Shown here: piece by piece, positions 13,050 through 24,900 of the stretch
Position numbering within the stretch: the first letter of the stretch is position 1
Layout: every line of letters starts with the position of its first letter
From: Acanthococcus lagerstroemiae
Taxonomy: Eukaryota > Arthropoda > Insecta > Hemiptera > Eriococcidae
Length of the DNA stretch: 64,000 nucleotides
Reading direction: 5' to 3'
Assembly: GCA_031841125.1 (NCBI GenBank)
Contig: CM063114.1
Location: forward strand, 37,469,574 to 37,533,573
The notes under the pieces: generated by a model
The model's input: only the letters and a program-made list of their open reading frames with translations
Database searches by the model: none
Told to the model about the DNA's origin: nothing
Position numbers and translations under genes: made by a program

Positions 13050-13600
13050 AAAAGAAAGAGGAGGAATGTAATAACGAAAAGAAAATTTTTGTGGAAACAC
13101 TCAACTTCAAAGGTCTGGTTAGACTTAAGAAATCTACGATATTCGTGTGATTGAGGAAACTGATAAGATTGAGAAAACTAAAATGACAGAAAATACGTCC
13201 GAGGAGGCCGAAGAGGCTGAAGAAATAAAACACATAAAAGAAAAAGAAGGCTGATGAGACTGAACTCGTTGAAAATAGTGAATATGTTGAAAAAATTGGG
13301 AAGACTGAAAAGACTAAAAAATACTAACAAAACTAAAAATACTAAAAACACTCAGAATAATTTTCTCAGTATTTTCAGTCTCATGAGGAGTATTCAGGGT
13401 TACGTATTTCTAGTTTTCGTTGTCTTTTCTGTCTCATCAGTGTCTTCCCAGTATTTTTATACTTCGAATCTTTTCAATCTTGTTGGCGTATTCAGTCATT
13501 CTAATCTTCGTGGCCTTTTTAGCCTCTTTTGACTTCAAACTCTCCATAGTCTTTTTGGTTTCTTATTTGTTTCTTTGTGTTAGGAGTATACAGAGCCGTA
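13050..13600. repeat. purine-rich quasi-repeat that switches strand at ~13,360
   Basis: From 13,070 to 13,350 the plus strand is rich in gaagactgaaaagact-type words. From 13,360 to 13,580 it becomes rich in their complements (cagtctcatgag, ttttagcctctttt). The two halves form an imperfect inverted repeat built from short degenerate units. Open frames across it (up to 92 codons) are low-complexity and probably not genes. Confidence 0.6.
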
Positions 13601-13610
13601 GTGATGGGTT

Positions 13611-13978
13611 CAGGGACGTACCAAAGATTTTTTCTGGGTGGGGGGTCAGTAAAAATTGTGAATGTCCCAACTGATTCAACTCAAAATTCCCAAGTGCATA
13701 TAAGAGAGGAAAAAAAACTTTTGACTTGTTGGATTTTTCCAACTGACTCAACTCAAAATTCCCAAGTATCAAAGCAAAAGAAGAAAAACCCTTTGTTGAT
13801 TTGTTGGATTTACCTAATTTTACAACTCAGTTCTCAAATATCAAAGCAAGAAAAAAAAACTTTTGACTTATTGGATTTTCCCAACTCCACCCGACTGAAA
13901 TGGTAAATTTTCCCAATTGCTGAGTAGAAGATTCCTGCAGGGGGTTAAGTTGCCCCACCCCCCGTTAGTACGTCCCTG
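13611..13978. mobile_element. hAT-like MITE, copy 1
   Basis: The element starts cagggacgta and ends tacgtccctg, a 10-bp perfect terminal inverted repeat. Inside are degenerate ~75-bp repeats with the words ttggatttttccaact and caactcaaaattcccaagt. Flanking octamers gatgggtt and ggtgggat match at 6 of 8 positions, consistent with a decayed 8-bp duplication. The copy at 35,188-35,812 has a perfect one. No transposase is present, so the element is non-autonomous. Confidence 0.8.
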
Positions 13979-14343
13979 GGTGGGATGATATGAGGAATGT
14001 CACACCCCCTAATGTTGTTTGAAATGTCGGCACTCGGCAAATTATAGTGGCAGTCAATAATGTCGAAAAGTGAGAACCTATACTCAAGGAGGGAAGAGTT
14101 GCATTTCAGTCGAGATTTTTGCTGTCTACCCTCTGTCCCCCATCACACATACACAATAAACAGCTAGCCACGGCCTTGTCAGTTCGTTTATTAGATACAA
14201 AATCTGATTCAAATAATGACCAACAAAACAGTTATTCCGTCATTTTGATCCTCCACACCAAGTCGGGTTTGCCGTTTCTCAAAAGGAAAATTACAATTCT
14301 GGGGTTTGAAATCCTGATCTCATTAGAAATCTGTGGTAATCTT

Positions 14344-14790
14344 CAGAGACAAAACTTGACTTTCAGTTTTTTTGTTTTGTTTTTCTTTTTTTTTGGGGGG
14401 GGGGAGAAGAAAAATTTGCCGACAAATATCTTCTGAAAACTAAAAATTCGCCGACAAAATTTTTTTTGAAATTGAAGATTTGCTGATTTTTTAATCAAAA
14501 TATTTTTTAATTGAAAAAATAATAATAATAAACACAAAAAAACAAACAAACGTTTTTAGAAAATGAAAAATTCAGATGAACAATTTTCTAAATTTGCTGA
14601 CTGCCAAATTATTGGGGGTGTTTCAACCCCCCTGTAGTTTCGTCCCTGTAAATGCTGATTGGAACCCTATTCCCCAAGCACTCACATTTGCGCACATGAG
14701 CATACCCTAATTTGGGAGGGTAAGCAGGAAGGATGTTGGGAATACTGGAGAGGAACACATGACTTCCTTTACAAACTTTTTTCATTATTC
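14344..14790 (-). repeat. dispersed repeat family II, copy 1 (inverted)
   Basis: This begins cagagacaaaacttgac and contains a G-run, A/T runs and fragments like ttgccgacaaa. It reaches tagtttcgtccctg at 14,648. Beyond that, 14,650-14,790 is the reverse complement of 59,920-60,043 and 60,940-61,070 (shared core accctcccagac / aagcactcacatttg). The unit is therefore larger than its MITE-like inner part. No coding content. Confidence 0.65.
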
Positions 14791-15286
14791 ATAACCCTAA
14801 GACGCATAACCCAGCTAATTCCTCTATTCATGTCAACGCAGCAATTAGTTGGGTCTAGATTCTTTAATCTACATAAATAACATTCCTCATCACTAAATTA
14901 ATATTCCCCACCCCCTTTCCAGAGTGTTACAGTAAATAGAAAATATACCAACATTTACCAATACAATTTCGTACTAAGTGAAATTTATTTTATGAAAATC
15001 ATGCTCAACCACTTTCCGTGATCTTTAATTTTTTTTTTGTGCGGTTACCACAACTGTCATCTTGCACCTCCTTCCCATCGGTACGCACTACAGTTCGGGG
15101 AATATGGCCAAAATGTTACCGAAACCAAATTTAGCGACCTTTGGAACCAATTATTGGATACCCATATTAAACTTTACGAAATACTAGAATCCCCTCCTTT
15201 CATTGCCCTCAATTTCAAATATGCGATAAATAGATGAAAGGAGGGAGGTGAATAAGCCCCATAAACGATATAACTCTGTGAAGTGG
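14791..15286. other. non-coding
   Basis: No gene was recognised. The word gcggttaccacaactg near 15,042 recurs near 16,813 next to the second copy of the following repeat. Confidence 0.5.
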
Positions 15287-15592
15287 TAAAGTGGCTGAAT
15301 AAGATGATTATTATCTTCATAAAGGTCTGTGCATCTGTGTTAAAAAGTAACAATTCTTAACGGGGATATCTTGAACTCCATTTTGAGCAGTTCTAATCCA
15401 GATACAAGAAAATTCCTAATGATCTTCTTTATGGGAAATTTAATGTACAATATAAAAACCGTAGCCTAAGAGGGCAAGTATCACGAGAAATCGAAAAAAT
15501 ATGAAAATTTTCTGATATAATTTGTTCTAAAATGGATTTTATGAACACCCTGGGGACCCGATTCCGACCATTTTTTTTCTCCTGTGGTTACC
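15287..15592. repeat. direct repeat flanking RTE fragment, left copy
   Basis: This ~300-bp block starts gtggctgaataagatgatta and ends at tcctgtggttacc. It recurs at 16,447-16,815 in the same orientation. The RTE-like fragment sits between the two copies. The left copy lacks a 61-bp hairpin present in the right copy and so provides its empty site. Confidence 0.85.
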
Positions 15593-16446
15593 GACAAGGG
15601 AGATTATAGAGGAAAGTGAATCCATTAAAAAAATGAGAAAAGCGAAAACCAAGGGCATGAACTTGCTACCAACATTGACGTTGGGGGGCACAACAGAAAT
15701 CTACTTACAAGAAGAAATTCTAAGACAAGCCACGGACTACTACAGGGCACTATGCACAGATGCACAAACGAGGGAGGGGGAGTACATAATATCCAATCAG
15801 TATATAATGCTGAAATCCCGCATTATATTAAAAGAAGAGACGTGTAAAGTAATTAAAGGCTTGAAGAGCAATAAGGCCCCTGGCCCGGATGGAATTGAGA
15901 ATGAAACCCTGAAGTTATTTAAAAATGTTCTAGCAACCCCATAACCCCTCTATACGACCAAATAATAAAAACAGCAGAAATCCCGGATCAATGGAACGTG
16001 ATCGAAATTATACTATGTATTACACAAGAAAGGGGATCGAACGGATATCAATAGTTTCCGCCCTATAGGCCTGTCTTCGAATTTGTGCAAAATGCTAATG
16101 AAAATTTTAAAAGAAAGAATACACAGAATTTTAGACTTTGAACAACCAGTTGAGCAAGCTGGCTTTAAAAAAGGATTTGCAACGGTAGATCTCATCCAAA
16201 CCTTAAATCAATTAATAGAGAAAGCGGAAGAATATCAAATCGACCTGTGTCTACTATTTATAGACTTCAAAAAAGCATTTGATTCAGTCCAGCATAGAAA
16301 AGTATAGGAAGGACTGGGGGCTCAGGGGGTACCAGCGGAAATAATTAGAACTATACAAAATATATACGAAAAAACAGAAGCATAATATATAGTTCTAGAC
16401 AAAACAGGGGAGAAATTCAGATAGGAAAAGGAGTGAATAAGGAGGG
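15593..16446 (+). pseudogene. RTE-like reverse transcriptase fragment
   Basis: The frame at 15,633-15,944 encodes linker and RT entry, with the KGLKSNKAPGPDGIENETLK block diagnostic of non-LTR reverse transcriptases. After a frame break the 16,083-16,307 frame encodes FEQPVEQAGFKKGF and LLFIDFKKAFDSVQH, the latter being RT motif A with its catalytic aspartate. A further block near 16,310-16,375 resembles GVPAEIIRTIQNIYEKTEA. Motif B and the FADD motif are not reached, so the copy is truncated on both sides. Stops and frame changes make it non-functional. Direct repeats flank it. Confidence 0.85.
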
Positions 16447-16815
16447 CGGCTGAAGAAGATGATTATTATCTTCATAAGATCTGTGCATCTGTATTAAAAA
16501 GTACCGTAAAGTTGGTAACTTGGGATAGGGGTACAACTTGAGACAGATGTTACCAACTTCACGGTAATAATTTTTCTTAACGGGGATATCCTGAACACCA
16601 TTTTGAGCAGTTCTAATCCAGATACGAGAAAATTGCTGATTGCCTTTTTTATGGGAAATTTAATGTACAATCTATTGCAAATGAAAAAACAGTAAGTTAC
16701 GAGGGCAAGTTTCATGGGAAATCGAAAATATGTGAAAATTTTCTGATATAATTTTGTACTAAAATATATTTTATGAACACCCTGTAGAACTGATTCCGAC
16801 TATTTTTTCCTGTGG
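16447..16815. repeat. direct repeat flanking RTE fragment, right copy
   Basis: This block matches 15,287-15,592, including the shared words aacggggatatc, gagcagttctaatccagata and ttctgatataatttt. It carries an extra 61-bp palindromic insertion at 16,504-16,564. Confidence 0.85.
16504..16564. mobile_element. 61-bp palindromic insertion flanked by TA
   Basis: The insert has inverted ends, ccgtaaagttggtaac and gttaccaacttcacgg. It is bounded by TA on both sides (16,502-16,503 and 16,565-16,566). The homologous block near 15,345 reads straight through without it, giving a probable empty site. Size and TA flanks suggest a minimal MITE of Tc1/mariner type; the assignment is inferred. Confidence 0.65.
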
Positions 16816-16829
16816 TTACCACAACTGCC

Positions 16830-17045
16830 CTCTACTATGTTACCTACTGGTGCCATTTTTCTGTCCATCTCCACTCGTGCGAAGAAAAAAAAATTCAGAG
16901 CTAGAAAACTTTTCAAAATTTGACCATAACTTAGCTCTTTCAAACGTAGGAATATGCAAACATATCTACATATTGCCGGGATAGGTTGCCTACTTACCAG
17001 GTAGAAGGGAGGCATTGCAAAAGAAAGACCCTGTATTGTATATTA
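16830..17045. repeat. dispersed repeat, copy 1 (mate at 18.2-18.4 kb)
   Basis: The segment near 16,955-17,040 shares ctacatattgccgggatagg and taccaggtagaagggaggca with 18,355-18,430 at about 80% identity. No coding signal. Confidence 0.65.
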
Positions 17046-18154
17046 AAGATTAGATTTACTTTACGCAGTTTACTCTGTAGGTGTAGAAACTGAGCACACC
17101 AAATCACCTTGGCGTCCAGCATAAGATCAAGATACGTACTCGTACATAACTCGCGCAAACCTAAAACACAAATGAGGACATGAAACTTGATTCATTCTCT
17201 AATAACAAGAACAAGTTAATAAAATAGGGTATGTTGCGAAACCCTAATTAAAATTGCTTCGTAAAGACCGTCATAATTTCTATCTTGTGTGCGGGGAAAG
17301 GATTTTTTATCACTGGCTCCGGAGCTTCCACCTCAATCCAGCTCCGATCACATCTTTTCTTTGCTCCTCATCATTATTTTCATCATCTTCTGAAACCGAG
17401 AACTGTGTCAAGGTTGTGTGTCCGACCAATTCATAAATAGTTGTCGCCGACGTCATGTCGAACAGCTGAATCCGAAAAGTTTCTTTCGTGAAAATTGGTT
17501 TCTCTCCATCAACCCCCGCAATACCCGTTAGCGATCGCCTAAATCATTTTTCTCTCGTCGGATTAACGAAAAACGTCTCCGTAGCCGCTCTCCAAGTCAT
17601 TCCAAAACATTCGGTTACATTGATTCGAGATCATCTAAAAATCATTTATCATTAAATTGATGAAAAAATGGAAACGCGGGCTACTGACACGATGATAAAA
17701 CAAAATTGACTACCTGCGAGCGCGCAATAAAGCGGATATCACTCAACGTTACCCTCCTAACATTTATCAACTGTCTAAAACGAAAATGAAGTCGTTTAAA
17801 ATGAAAGAGCGAGACAGAGAGAGAAAAAAAGAGAAAAACGAAAAAAAAAGAAGGTATAAGGTGCGTAATGTGCCAAGATTGCTACTGAAATCAAGTTAAT
17901 TGAAGTCACCACCCGATGGCGGTTTTCACTCTCTACTGACACCCTCTCGAAATCGACCGCTGGTTTTTCGAAATTTTATTGAGCCATTCCATATCAACAT
18001 AGACCCTTTCTGCACCTAGGTCTTTGGATTTTTTTAAAACTAATTAGAGAGCACCCATTAAAGTACCGAATCCACAATCCGTTCGCCCATATATCCGAAT
18101 GTATGCAATTTGTTATGGAATCCATTGCTTCAATGTAAAATTTACCTATTTTCA
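17046..18154. other. non-coding, with a purine-rich run
   Basis: No gene was recognised. A near-pure purine tract at about 17,806-17,856 (gagagagaaaaaaagag words) is the only notable compositional feature. Confidence 0.5.
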
Positions 18155-18440
18155 AAATGAACGCTTGTAAAAGTGAAATTAGCCGGATAGGTGCTGCATT
18201 ACACCCATCTACCTATACTGCTAGAGGAAGTTATACAAGTTTGAATCACCTTTCTAATTTGAGGGATTACTCAGAATCTAAGAAAGTAACTTCCCCGAAA
18301 ACTTTTCAGAATTTGACCATACTCAGCCCCTTCAAAAGTGAAAGCATGCAAACCTATCTACATGTTGTCGGGGTAGGTTGCCTAGTTACCAGGTGGAAGG
18401 GAATCATTGCAAAAGAGATCCCCTGTATACTAGTCACCCT
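18155..18440. repeat. dispersed repeat, copy 2
   Basis: The sequence around 18,300-18,430 is homologous to 16,890-17,040, including the aaacctatctacatgttgtc and taccaggtggaagggaatca blocks. A 182-codon open frame runs through this repeat but has no recognisable domain. Confidence 0.6.
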
Positions 18441-19439
18441 ATTATGTAAGCATCTCGGACACCACAAGAAGACAAAGAATCGTTGTAGTTCCTCGAACAA
18501 TCGAGTGGACGTGCTGATCGAGAGCTCGTTGGGAAGAGCAAACTCTGTAAAACTCGAAAATGTAGATTTTGTAAGAAAGGCTCAAGTCGGGCTGGGCCCT
18601 TCTCTGATAGTCGCCTTCAATTCTTGGGTCCTTTTCGGAAACCACAAGTTTACTCTCGGAGGCCCAGAAACAAGCCACAAAATGCGAAGAACGATCAGAC
18701 GATGAAAACTCCCGGACCCATAAGAGAGTCCGGGCTCGGGGGAACCCCCTTTCTCCTACTTCCTCTTCAGACCCGATGTGAAAATGAGAAACAGAATCTT
18801 AATCGCGGAGTGTGATAACGCGGCTGAAATTCTCGATCGTAAAACTTATAGACTGTGTTGAAGTGCCTGGCAATTTTACGCAGGTTGCGGAAAAAGCAAG
18901 AAAAGGCCAGTTATTGCAGGAAAAAAAAGGCGGGTGTTACAGTGACGTTAATGCTATCGCCGGGGCGAATATAGTGTCAGTGTGTATACAGTGCGGTTAA
19001 TGCGGCGAATAATTCTCCTGTATACATTTTCGGGACAGTATTTCGCCAACAAATCATCTTTCTTCCTTTGTTATTCCGAACACCGAGTTTGTCTCCAAAC
19101 AAATCTTCTACATCCGACTCTTTTCTGATGTTTGTTTTTGTTCGCGCGGCGGCGCGCATCGACTACATTATTCAATTGTTGGTTGTTATACTCTTTCGCT
19201 TTTACGTACTCAATTATTTTACACGAAGCGAAGTCACTTTTCCGGTTTCCTTTTTTGACACTTCTGGTATAAATACATATTATATAGAAACGCGGCGGCA
19301 ACATTTGCTCCTTAATTTATGGCTAAATTTTAGCCAAGGTGAATGCGCTGCCGACCGCTGAGTAAACGAGCTGGATTGGAAAAATTAACTTTTTAAGGTG
19401 TTGCGGCGTTGCGGTTTGGTTCGAACCCACCCTTTCTGA
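18441..19439. other. non-coding, locally GC-richer
   Basis: No domain was recognised. The stretch 18,460-18,800 is GC-richer than its surroundings. The CG-containing block near 19,140-19,160 is short and isolated. Overlapping open frames on both strands look like chance. Confidence 0.45.
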
Positions 19440-19960
19440 ATGCAAAGTGTCATCTTCGAAAATTACGAGCATCGCCTTAAAAGTGTACAAATGCCGGGAG
19501 TAGGTAAGTTACACCTGTATGAGGTTTTCACTATTATAGTCCAACACCTCTTTTGGAGTAGCAGGGTAGCTTGCTCAAGTCGTGGTTTACTTGACCAGTG
19601 TACTATTTTGGGTGACATTTCCCCAATCGGTTTTGACAATATAAGTGTCAGCATCCTGAACGAATTTCCTAAGAAAGGCATTGTCATGCTGTGCTACCTT
19701 TTTAATGCGGCTCTACGTCCCCATTACTTTCCGACTGAGTGGAAGAGAGCCCGTCAAGTAGTTCTTTCCAAATCTGCGAAGCCAGTGCACGATCCAGCGT
19801 CATACCGGCCAATCTCTTTGTTCCCTATGGCAAACCTTTCGAAAAACTGCTCCGAGTTCAGATCGAACCATTCTTGTCTGCAAATTAAATTATCCCGGAC
19901 TTCCAATTTGGCTTTCGACGAAAGCACTGGTGATGCCCGATTAATCGATTTTCACTGAAG
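19440..19960 (+). pseudogene. Jockey-like reverse transcriptase fragment
   Basis: An open frame of 172 codons encodes the N-terminal part of a Jockey-clade reverse transcriptase. Residues ~60-130 include ISPIGFDNISVSILNEFPKK (the GxDxI block), a LFNAALRPHYFPTEWKRA block, then VVLSKSAKPVHDPASYRPIS, the P-x-Y-R-P-I-S-L entry to RT. The sequence after LFPMANLSK loses similarity, and the palm motifs including FADD are missing. The first ~50 codons are not recognised as RT. It is a short truncated copy even though its frame is open. Confidence 0.85.
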
Positions 19961-20280
19961 GAAATCAATAAAAAAATAAAAAATCGATTTTGTCAAAACA
20001 CGCAAAATAATCTGTTAATCAATTTTTTTAATCGTTGTTAGAGTGTTCTCTTATAACTGGTTGAGGGTGGGGGTGAGAGAATACCGAATTGCAGTCTTCA
20101 GACAGTGCTTGAACCTGGAGTAACAGTTCTAGGCATGGGTCTAGTATCTCTAGGAGTACCAGAGCGCGGTGCGCTACTAGCGCTAAGGGGTCTTGAGTGA
20201 AAACTAAGAATAGGTTTTGCGGAAAATCGTTTGAGTCCGCCAATAACGGCACGTAGAAATCAATCATGTCTTTTTCGGGG
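19961..20280. other. non-coding spacer before satellite
   Basis: This is AT-rich at its left end. No feature was recognised before the satellite begins near 20,281. Confidence 0.45.
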
Positions 20281-23200
20281 CAATAACATTTTCGGAGAGA
20301 TTCGACATCGGCGCTGGTGCTAATTACTCAGTTTTTCGAGACGAATTCAAATCCATTGTCAAAAATGAGCTACAATCATTTTTTGACCCCAATTGGCAAA
20401 TTTTGCCAACTTTTTCGAGCTTATCTCGGGAACGGAGGGTCGGCGCCCAAATTAACCGTCGAATTCGTACTCAGCGTGCAAAATTGAGTTGAAAACAGTC
20501 TTTAATTCACAGTGTTTTGTTTTTTAGAATAGTGAAAATTTCCTCCGTACTATACATCATGTCTTTCTTCGGCAAAAAAATTTTCGGAGAGCTTTGGCCT
20601 CGGCGCTGGTGCTAATTACTCAAATTTTCGAGACGAATTAAAATCCGTCGTGAAAATTGAGCTACAATCGTTTTTGACCCAAATTGCCCAATTTTATAAA
20701 CTTTTTCGAGCTTATCTCGGGAACGGAGGGTCGGCGCCCACATTAACCATCGTAATCGAACTCAGCGTGAAAAATTGAGTTGAAAAAAGCCTTGAATTCC
20801 CAATTTTTGGTTTTTTCGAATTTTGAAAATTTCTCCATACTATAAATCTTGTCCTTTTTGGCACAGAAAAATTTTCGGAGAGCTTCGGCGTCGGCGCTAT
20901 TGCTACTTATTCCATTTTTCGAGACGAATTCAAATCCGTCGTAAAAATTGAGCTACAATCATTTTTCGACCCAAATGGCCCAATTTTATAAACTTTTTCG
21001 AGCTTATCTCTGGAACGGAGGGTCCGCGCCCAAATTAACCATCGGAATCGTACTCAGCGTGAGAAATTGAGTTGAAAACAGTCTTTAATTCACAATTTAT
21101 GGTTTTTCGAATTTTAAAACTTTCTCCATACTATACCATATCTTTTTTGGGCCAAAAAAATTTTCGGAGAGCTTCGGCGTCGACGCTGGTGCTAATTACT
21201 TAACTTTTCGAGACGAATTCTAATCCATCGTAAAAATTGTGCTACAATCATTTTTTGACCAAAAATGGCCAATTTTACCAACTTTTTCGAGCTTATCCCG
21301 GGAACGGAGGGTCGACGCTCAAATTAACCATGGGAATCGTACTCAGCGTGAAAAATTGAGTTGAAAACCGTCTTTAATTCACAATCTTTGGTTTTTTTCA
21401 ATTTTGAAACTTTCTCCGTACTTACACATCGTGTCCTTTTTGGGTCAAGAAAATTTTCGGCAAGCTCTGCCATCGGCGCTGGTGATATTTACTCAAATTT
21501 ACGAGACGAATTAAAATCCGTCGTGAAAATTGAGCTACCGCGATTTTTTGACCCAAAATGGCCAATTTTACCAACTTTTTCGTGCTCATCTCGAGAGCGA
21601 AGGTTCGGCGCCCAAATTAACCGTCGAATTCCTACTCAGCATGTAAAATTGAGTGGAAAACAGTCATTAAATCACAATTCTTGTTTTATTTCGAATTTTG
21701 AATTTTTTTCCATACTATAAATCTTGTCCTTTTCGGCACAGAAAAATTTTCGGAGAGCTTCGGCGTCGGCGCTATTGCTACTTATTCCATTTTTCGAGAC
21801 GAATTCAAATCCGTCGTAAAAATTGAGCTACAATCATTTTTCGACCCAAATGGGCCAATTTTTCCAACTTTTTCGAGCTTATCTCTGGAACTGAGGGTCG
21901 GCGCCCAAATTAACCATCTCAATCATACTCAGCGTGAAAAATGGAGTTGATAAGTCATTAAATCACTTTTTTTTTCGAATTTTGAACATTTTCCCATACT
22001 ATACATCTGGTCCTTCCTGCCGCAGAAAAATTTTCGGAGAACTTCGACGTCGGCACTGGTGCTAATTATTTAATTTTTTGAGACAAATGCTAATCCGTCA
22101 TAAAAATTGAGCTACAACCATTTTTGGCCCAAAATTGCCAATTTTACCAACCTTTTCGAGCTTATCTCGAGAGCGAAGGGTCGGCGCCCAAATTAACCGT
22201 CGAATTCCTACTCAGCGTGAAAAATTGAGTTAAAAACAGTCTTCAATTAACAATTTCTGTGTTTTTTTTTGTTTTGTTTTTTTTAATTTTAAAACTTTCC
22301 CCGTACTCATAATATACATCAGGTATTTTTGAGGCCAAAAAAATTTTCGGAGAGCTTCGTCGTCGGCGTTGGTGCTAATTATTCAATTTTTCGAGACGAA
22401 TTCAAATCCGTCGTCAAAATTGAGCTACAATAATTTTCGACCCAAATGGGCCCATTTTTCCAACATTTTCGAGCTTATCTCTGGAACGGAGGGTCAGCGC
22501 CTACACTAACCATCGAATTCGTACTCAGTATGAAAAACTGAGTTGAAAACCGTCTTTAATTCACAATTTTAGGTTTCTCCGAATTTAGAAAATGTCTCCA
22601 TACTATACATCATATCCTTTTTGGGTCAAAAAAATTTTCAGGGGGACTTCGACGCCGGCGCTGGTGATAATTACTCAAATTTTCGGGACGAATTGAAATC
22701 CGTCGTGAAAATTAAGCTACAATAATTTTTTGACCCAAAATGGCCAATTTTACCAACTGTTTCGAGCTTATCTCGAGAGCGAAGTGTCAGCGCCCAAATT
22801 AACCGTCGAATTCCTACTCAGCATGCAAAATTGAGTTGAAAGCAGTTTTTAATTCACAATTTTTGGTTTCTCCGAATTTTTAAAATATCTCCATATTAAT
22901 ACATGAAGTCTTTTTTGGGTCAAAAAAATTTTCGGGGAGCTTTGGCCTCGGCGCTGGTGCTAATTACTCAGTTTTTCGAGACGAATTCAAATCCGTCGTC
23001 AAAATTGAATAAAATCATTTCTTGACCCAAATTGGCAAATTTTACCGACTGTTTCGAGCTTATTTCGGGAACGGAGGGTCGGTGCCCAAATTAACCGTCG
23101 AATTTGTACTCAGCGTGCAAAATTGAGTTCAAAACAGCCTTTAATTCACAGCGTTTGGTTTTTTCGAATATTGAAAATTTCTCCATACTATATATCATGC

Positions 23201-24135
23201 CTTTTTCAGGGCAAAAAAATTTTCGGAGAGCTTCGGCGTCACCGCTGGTGCTAATTACTCAATTTTTCGAGACGAATTCAAATCCGTCGTCAATATTGAG
23301 GCACAATCATTTCTTGACATAAATTGATCAACTTTGCCAACGTTTTCGAGCTTATCTCGAGAGCGAAGGGTCGGCGCCCAAATTAACCGTCGAATTCCTA
23401 CTCAGCATGCAAAACTGAGTTGAAAACAGTCTTTAATTCACAATTTTTTGTTTTTTTGAATTTGGAAACTTCCTCCGTACTATACATCATGTCTTTCTTC
23501 GGCAAAAAAAATTTCGGAGAGCTTCGGCGTCGGCGCTGGTGCTAATTACTCAATTTTTCGAGACGAATTCAAATATGTCGTCAAAATTGAGTTACAATAC
23601 TTTTTCGACCCAAATGGGCCAATTTTTTCCAACTTTTTCGAGCTTATCTTTGGAACGAAGGGTTAGCGCCTAAACTAACCATCGAATTCGTACTCAGTAT
23701 GAAAAATTGAGTTGAAAACCGTCTTTAATTCACAATCTTTGGTTTTTTTCAATTTTGAAACTTTCTCCGTACTGACATATCGTGTCCTTTTTGGGTCAAA
23801 AAAATTTTCGGCGAGCTCTGCCATCGGCGCTGGTGATATTTACTCAAATTTACGAGACGAATTAAAATCCGTCGTGAAAATTGAGCTACAATGATTTTCG
23901 ACCTAAAATGGCCAATTTTACCAACTTTTTCGTGCTCATCTCGAGAGCGAAGGTTCGGCGCCCAAATTAACCGTCGAATTCCTACTCAACATGCAAAATT
24001 GAGTTGAAAGCAGTCTTTAATACACAATGTTTGGTTTTTTCGAATTTTGAAAGTTTCTCCGTACTATACATCTTGTCCTTTTTGGCGCAAAAAAATTTTC
24101 GAGACGAATTCAAATCCGTCGTCAAAATATAAATT
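20281..24135. repeat. satellite array, ~293-bp unit, about 13 copies
   Basis: A unit containing ttttcggagagcttcggcg, gctggtgctaattactcaat, tttcgagacgaattcaaatc, ttttcgagcttatctcggga and gtcggcgcccaaattaacc repeats head to tail. The unit mark ttttcgg(a/c)(g/a)ag lies near 20,289, 20,580, 20,871, 21,160, 21,448, 21,745, 22,030, 22,338, 22,636, 22,930, 23,219, 23,510 and 23,806, with a truncated unit at about 24,097. Units differ by 10-20%, but some distant pairs are almost identical (21,361-21,600 with 23,712-23,950; 20,840-21,000 with 21,715-21,870). Open frames inside follow the repeat and are not genes. Confidence 0.95.
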
Positions 24136-24179
24136 ATAACACATGTTATCAAGTTATGAGTTCATGGTGGGGTAAGGTA

Positions 24180-24900
24180 TACAGGGTGTTCCACGAAAGT
24201 CCCCCCCCCTGTTTTTTCACGAGCCGATGGGCAGATCTTCCCGGGACGAAAATGATTTCCCAGTCGTAAGGTCTAGTTTCTCTTGAGCTTAAAAAATTTT
24301 CTCCCCCTTTCACGGGGGGCTGGAACCTACCACCAACTTCGGAATCTTAAATAGGAAGGTATGCCTTTATGCACCTTGTTGGAAAGGCCATTTACTCCAA
24401 AATACGAATCCGTGGGAAAAAATTAAAATTTATCAATTTTGGGGGGGTAAGGGACCTAGAGATGACTAAAATCCACCCAGAATCAAAGTGTGGTGACCTA
24501 TCAAACGAACTACCGAACATGGGGTTTTCCAGGTCGCTGATTTCGAAAATTGCCTTATTTTTTCGATTTGACTAACTCAGGGGGCAGAACATTCAAAAAT
24601 TTGGGGCAGAAGGGGTTATTTTAATGTTTCTCATTTTCGCTGATACAATGTCTTTATGCACCTTGTTGGAAAGGCCTCTTTCTCCCAAAAGTAGAATCCG
24701 TGAAATTTTTTTGAAATTTGTCAATTTTGGGGGGCGAGGGGGCCTACAGATGACCAAAATCCGCCCGGAATCAAAGTGTGATGACCTATCAAACGAACTA
24801 TCAAAAAGAGGGTTTTCTAGGTCGCTGATTTCGAATAATTGCCTTATTTTCCCGATTTAACCCGTTTTAGTTTTAAAATCCGAATTTTCAACCTAAAATT
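24180..24900. repeat. left arm of the 3.5-kb inverted-repeat element
   Basis: The arm contains two related internal units: gcctttatgcaccttgttgg near 24,362 and tctttatgcaccttgttgga near 24,650. It matches the complement of 26,810-27,703. Further diverged units of the same type continue to about 25,700, including a second copy of the terminal region in direct orientation near 25,385-25,640. Confidence 0.8.

Noticed and set aside
18157..18705. 182-codon plus-strand open frame
   Set aside because: It crosses a dispersed repeat (mate at 16.9-17.0 kb), has no recognisable domain, and shows no splice or start context. I treat it as chance.
21361..21720. 119-codon frame and its relatives (23,104-23,322 and 23,712-23,894)
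   Set aside because: They are translations of the 293-bp satellite unit, broken in most copies. Similarity between them only reflects the repeat.
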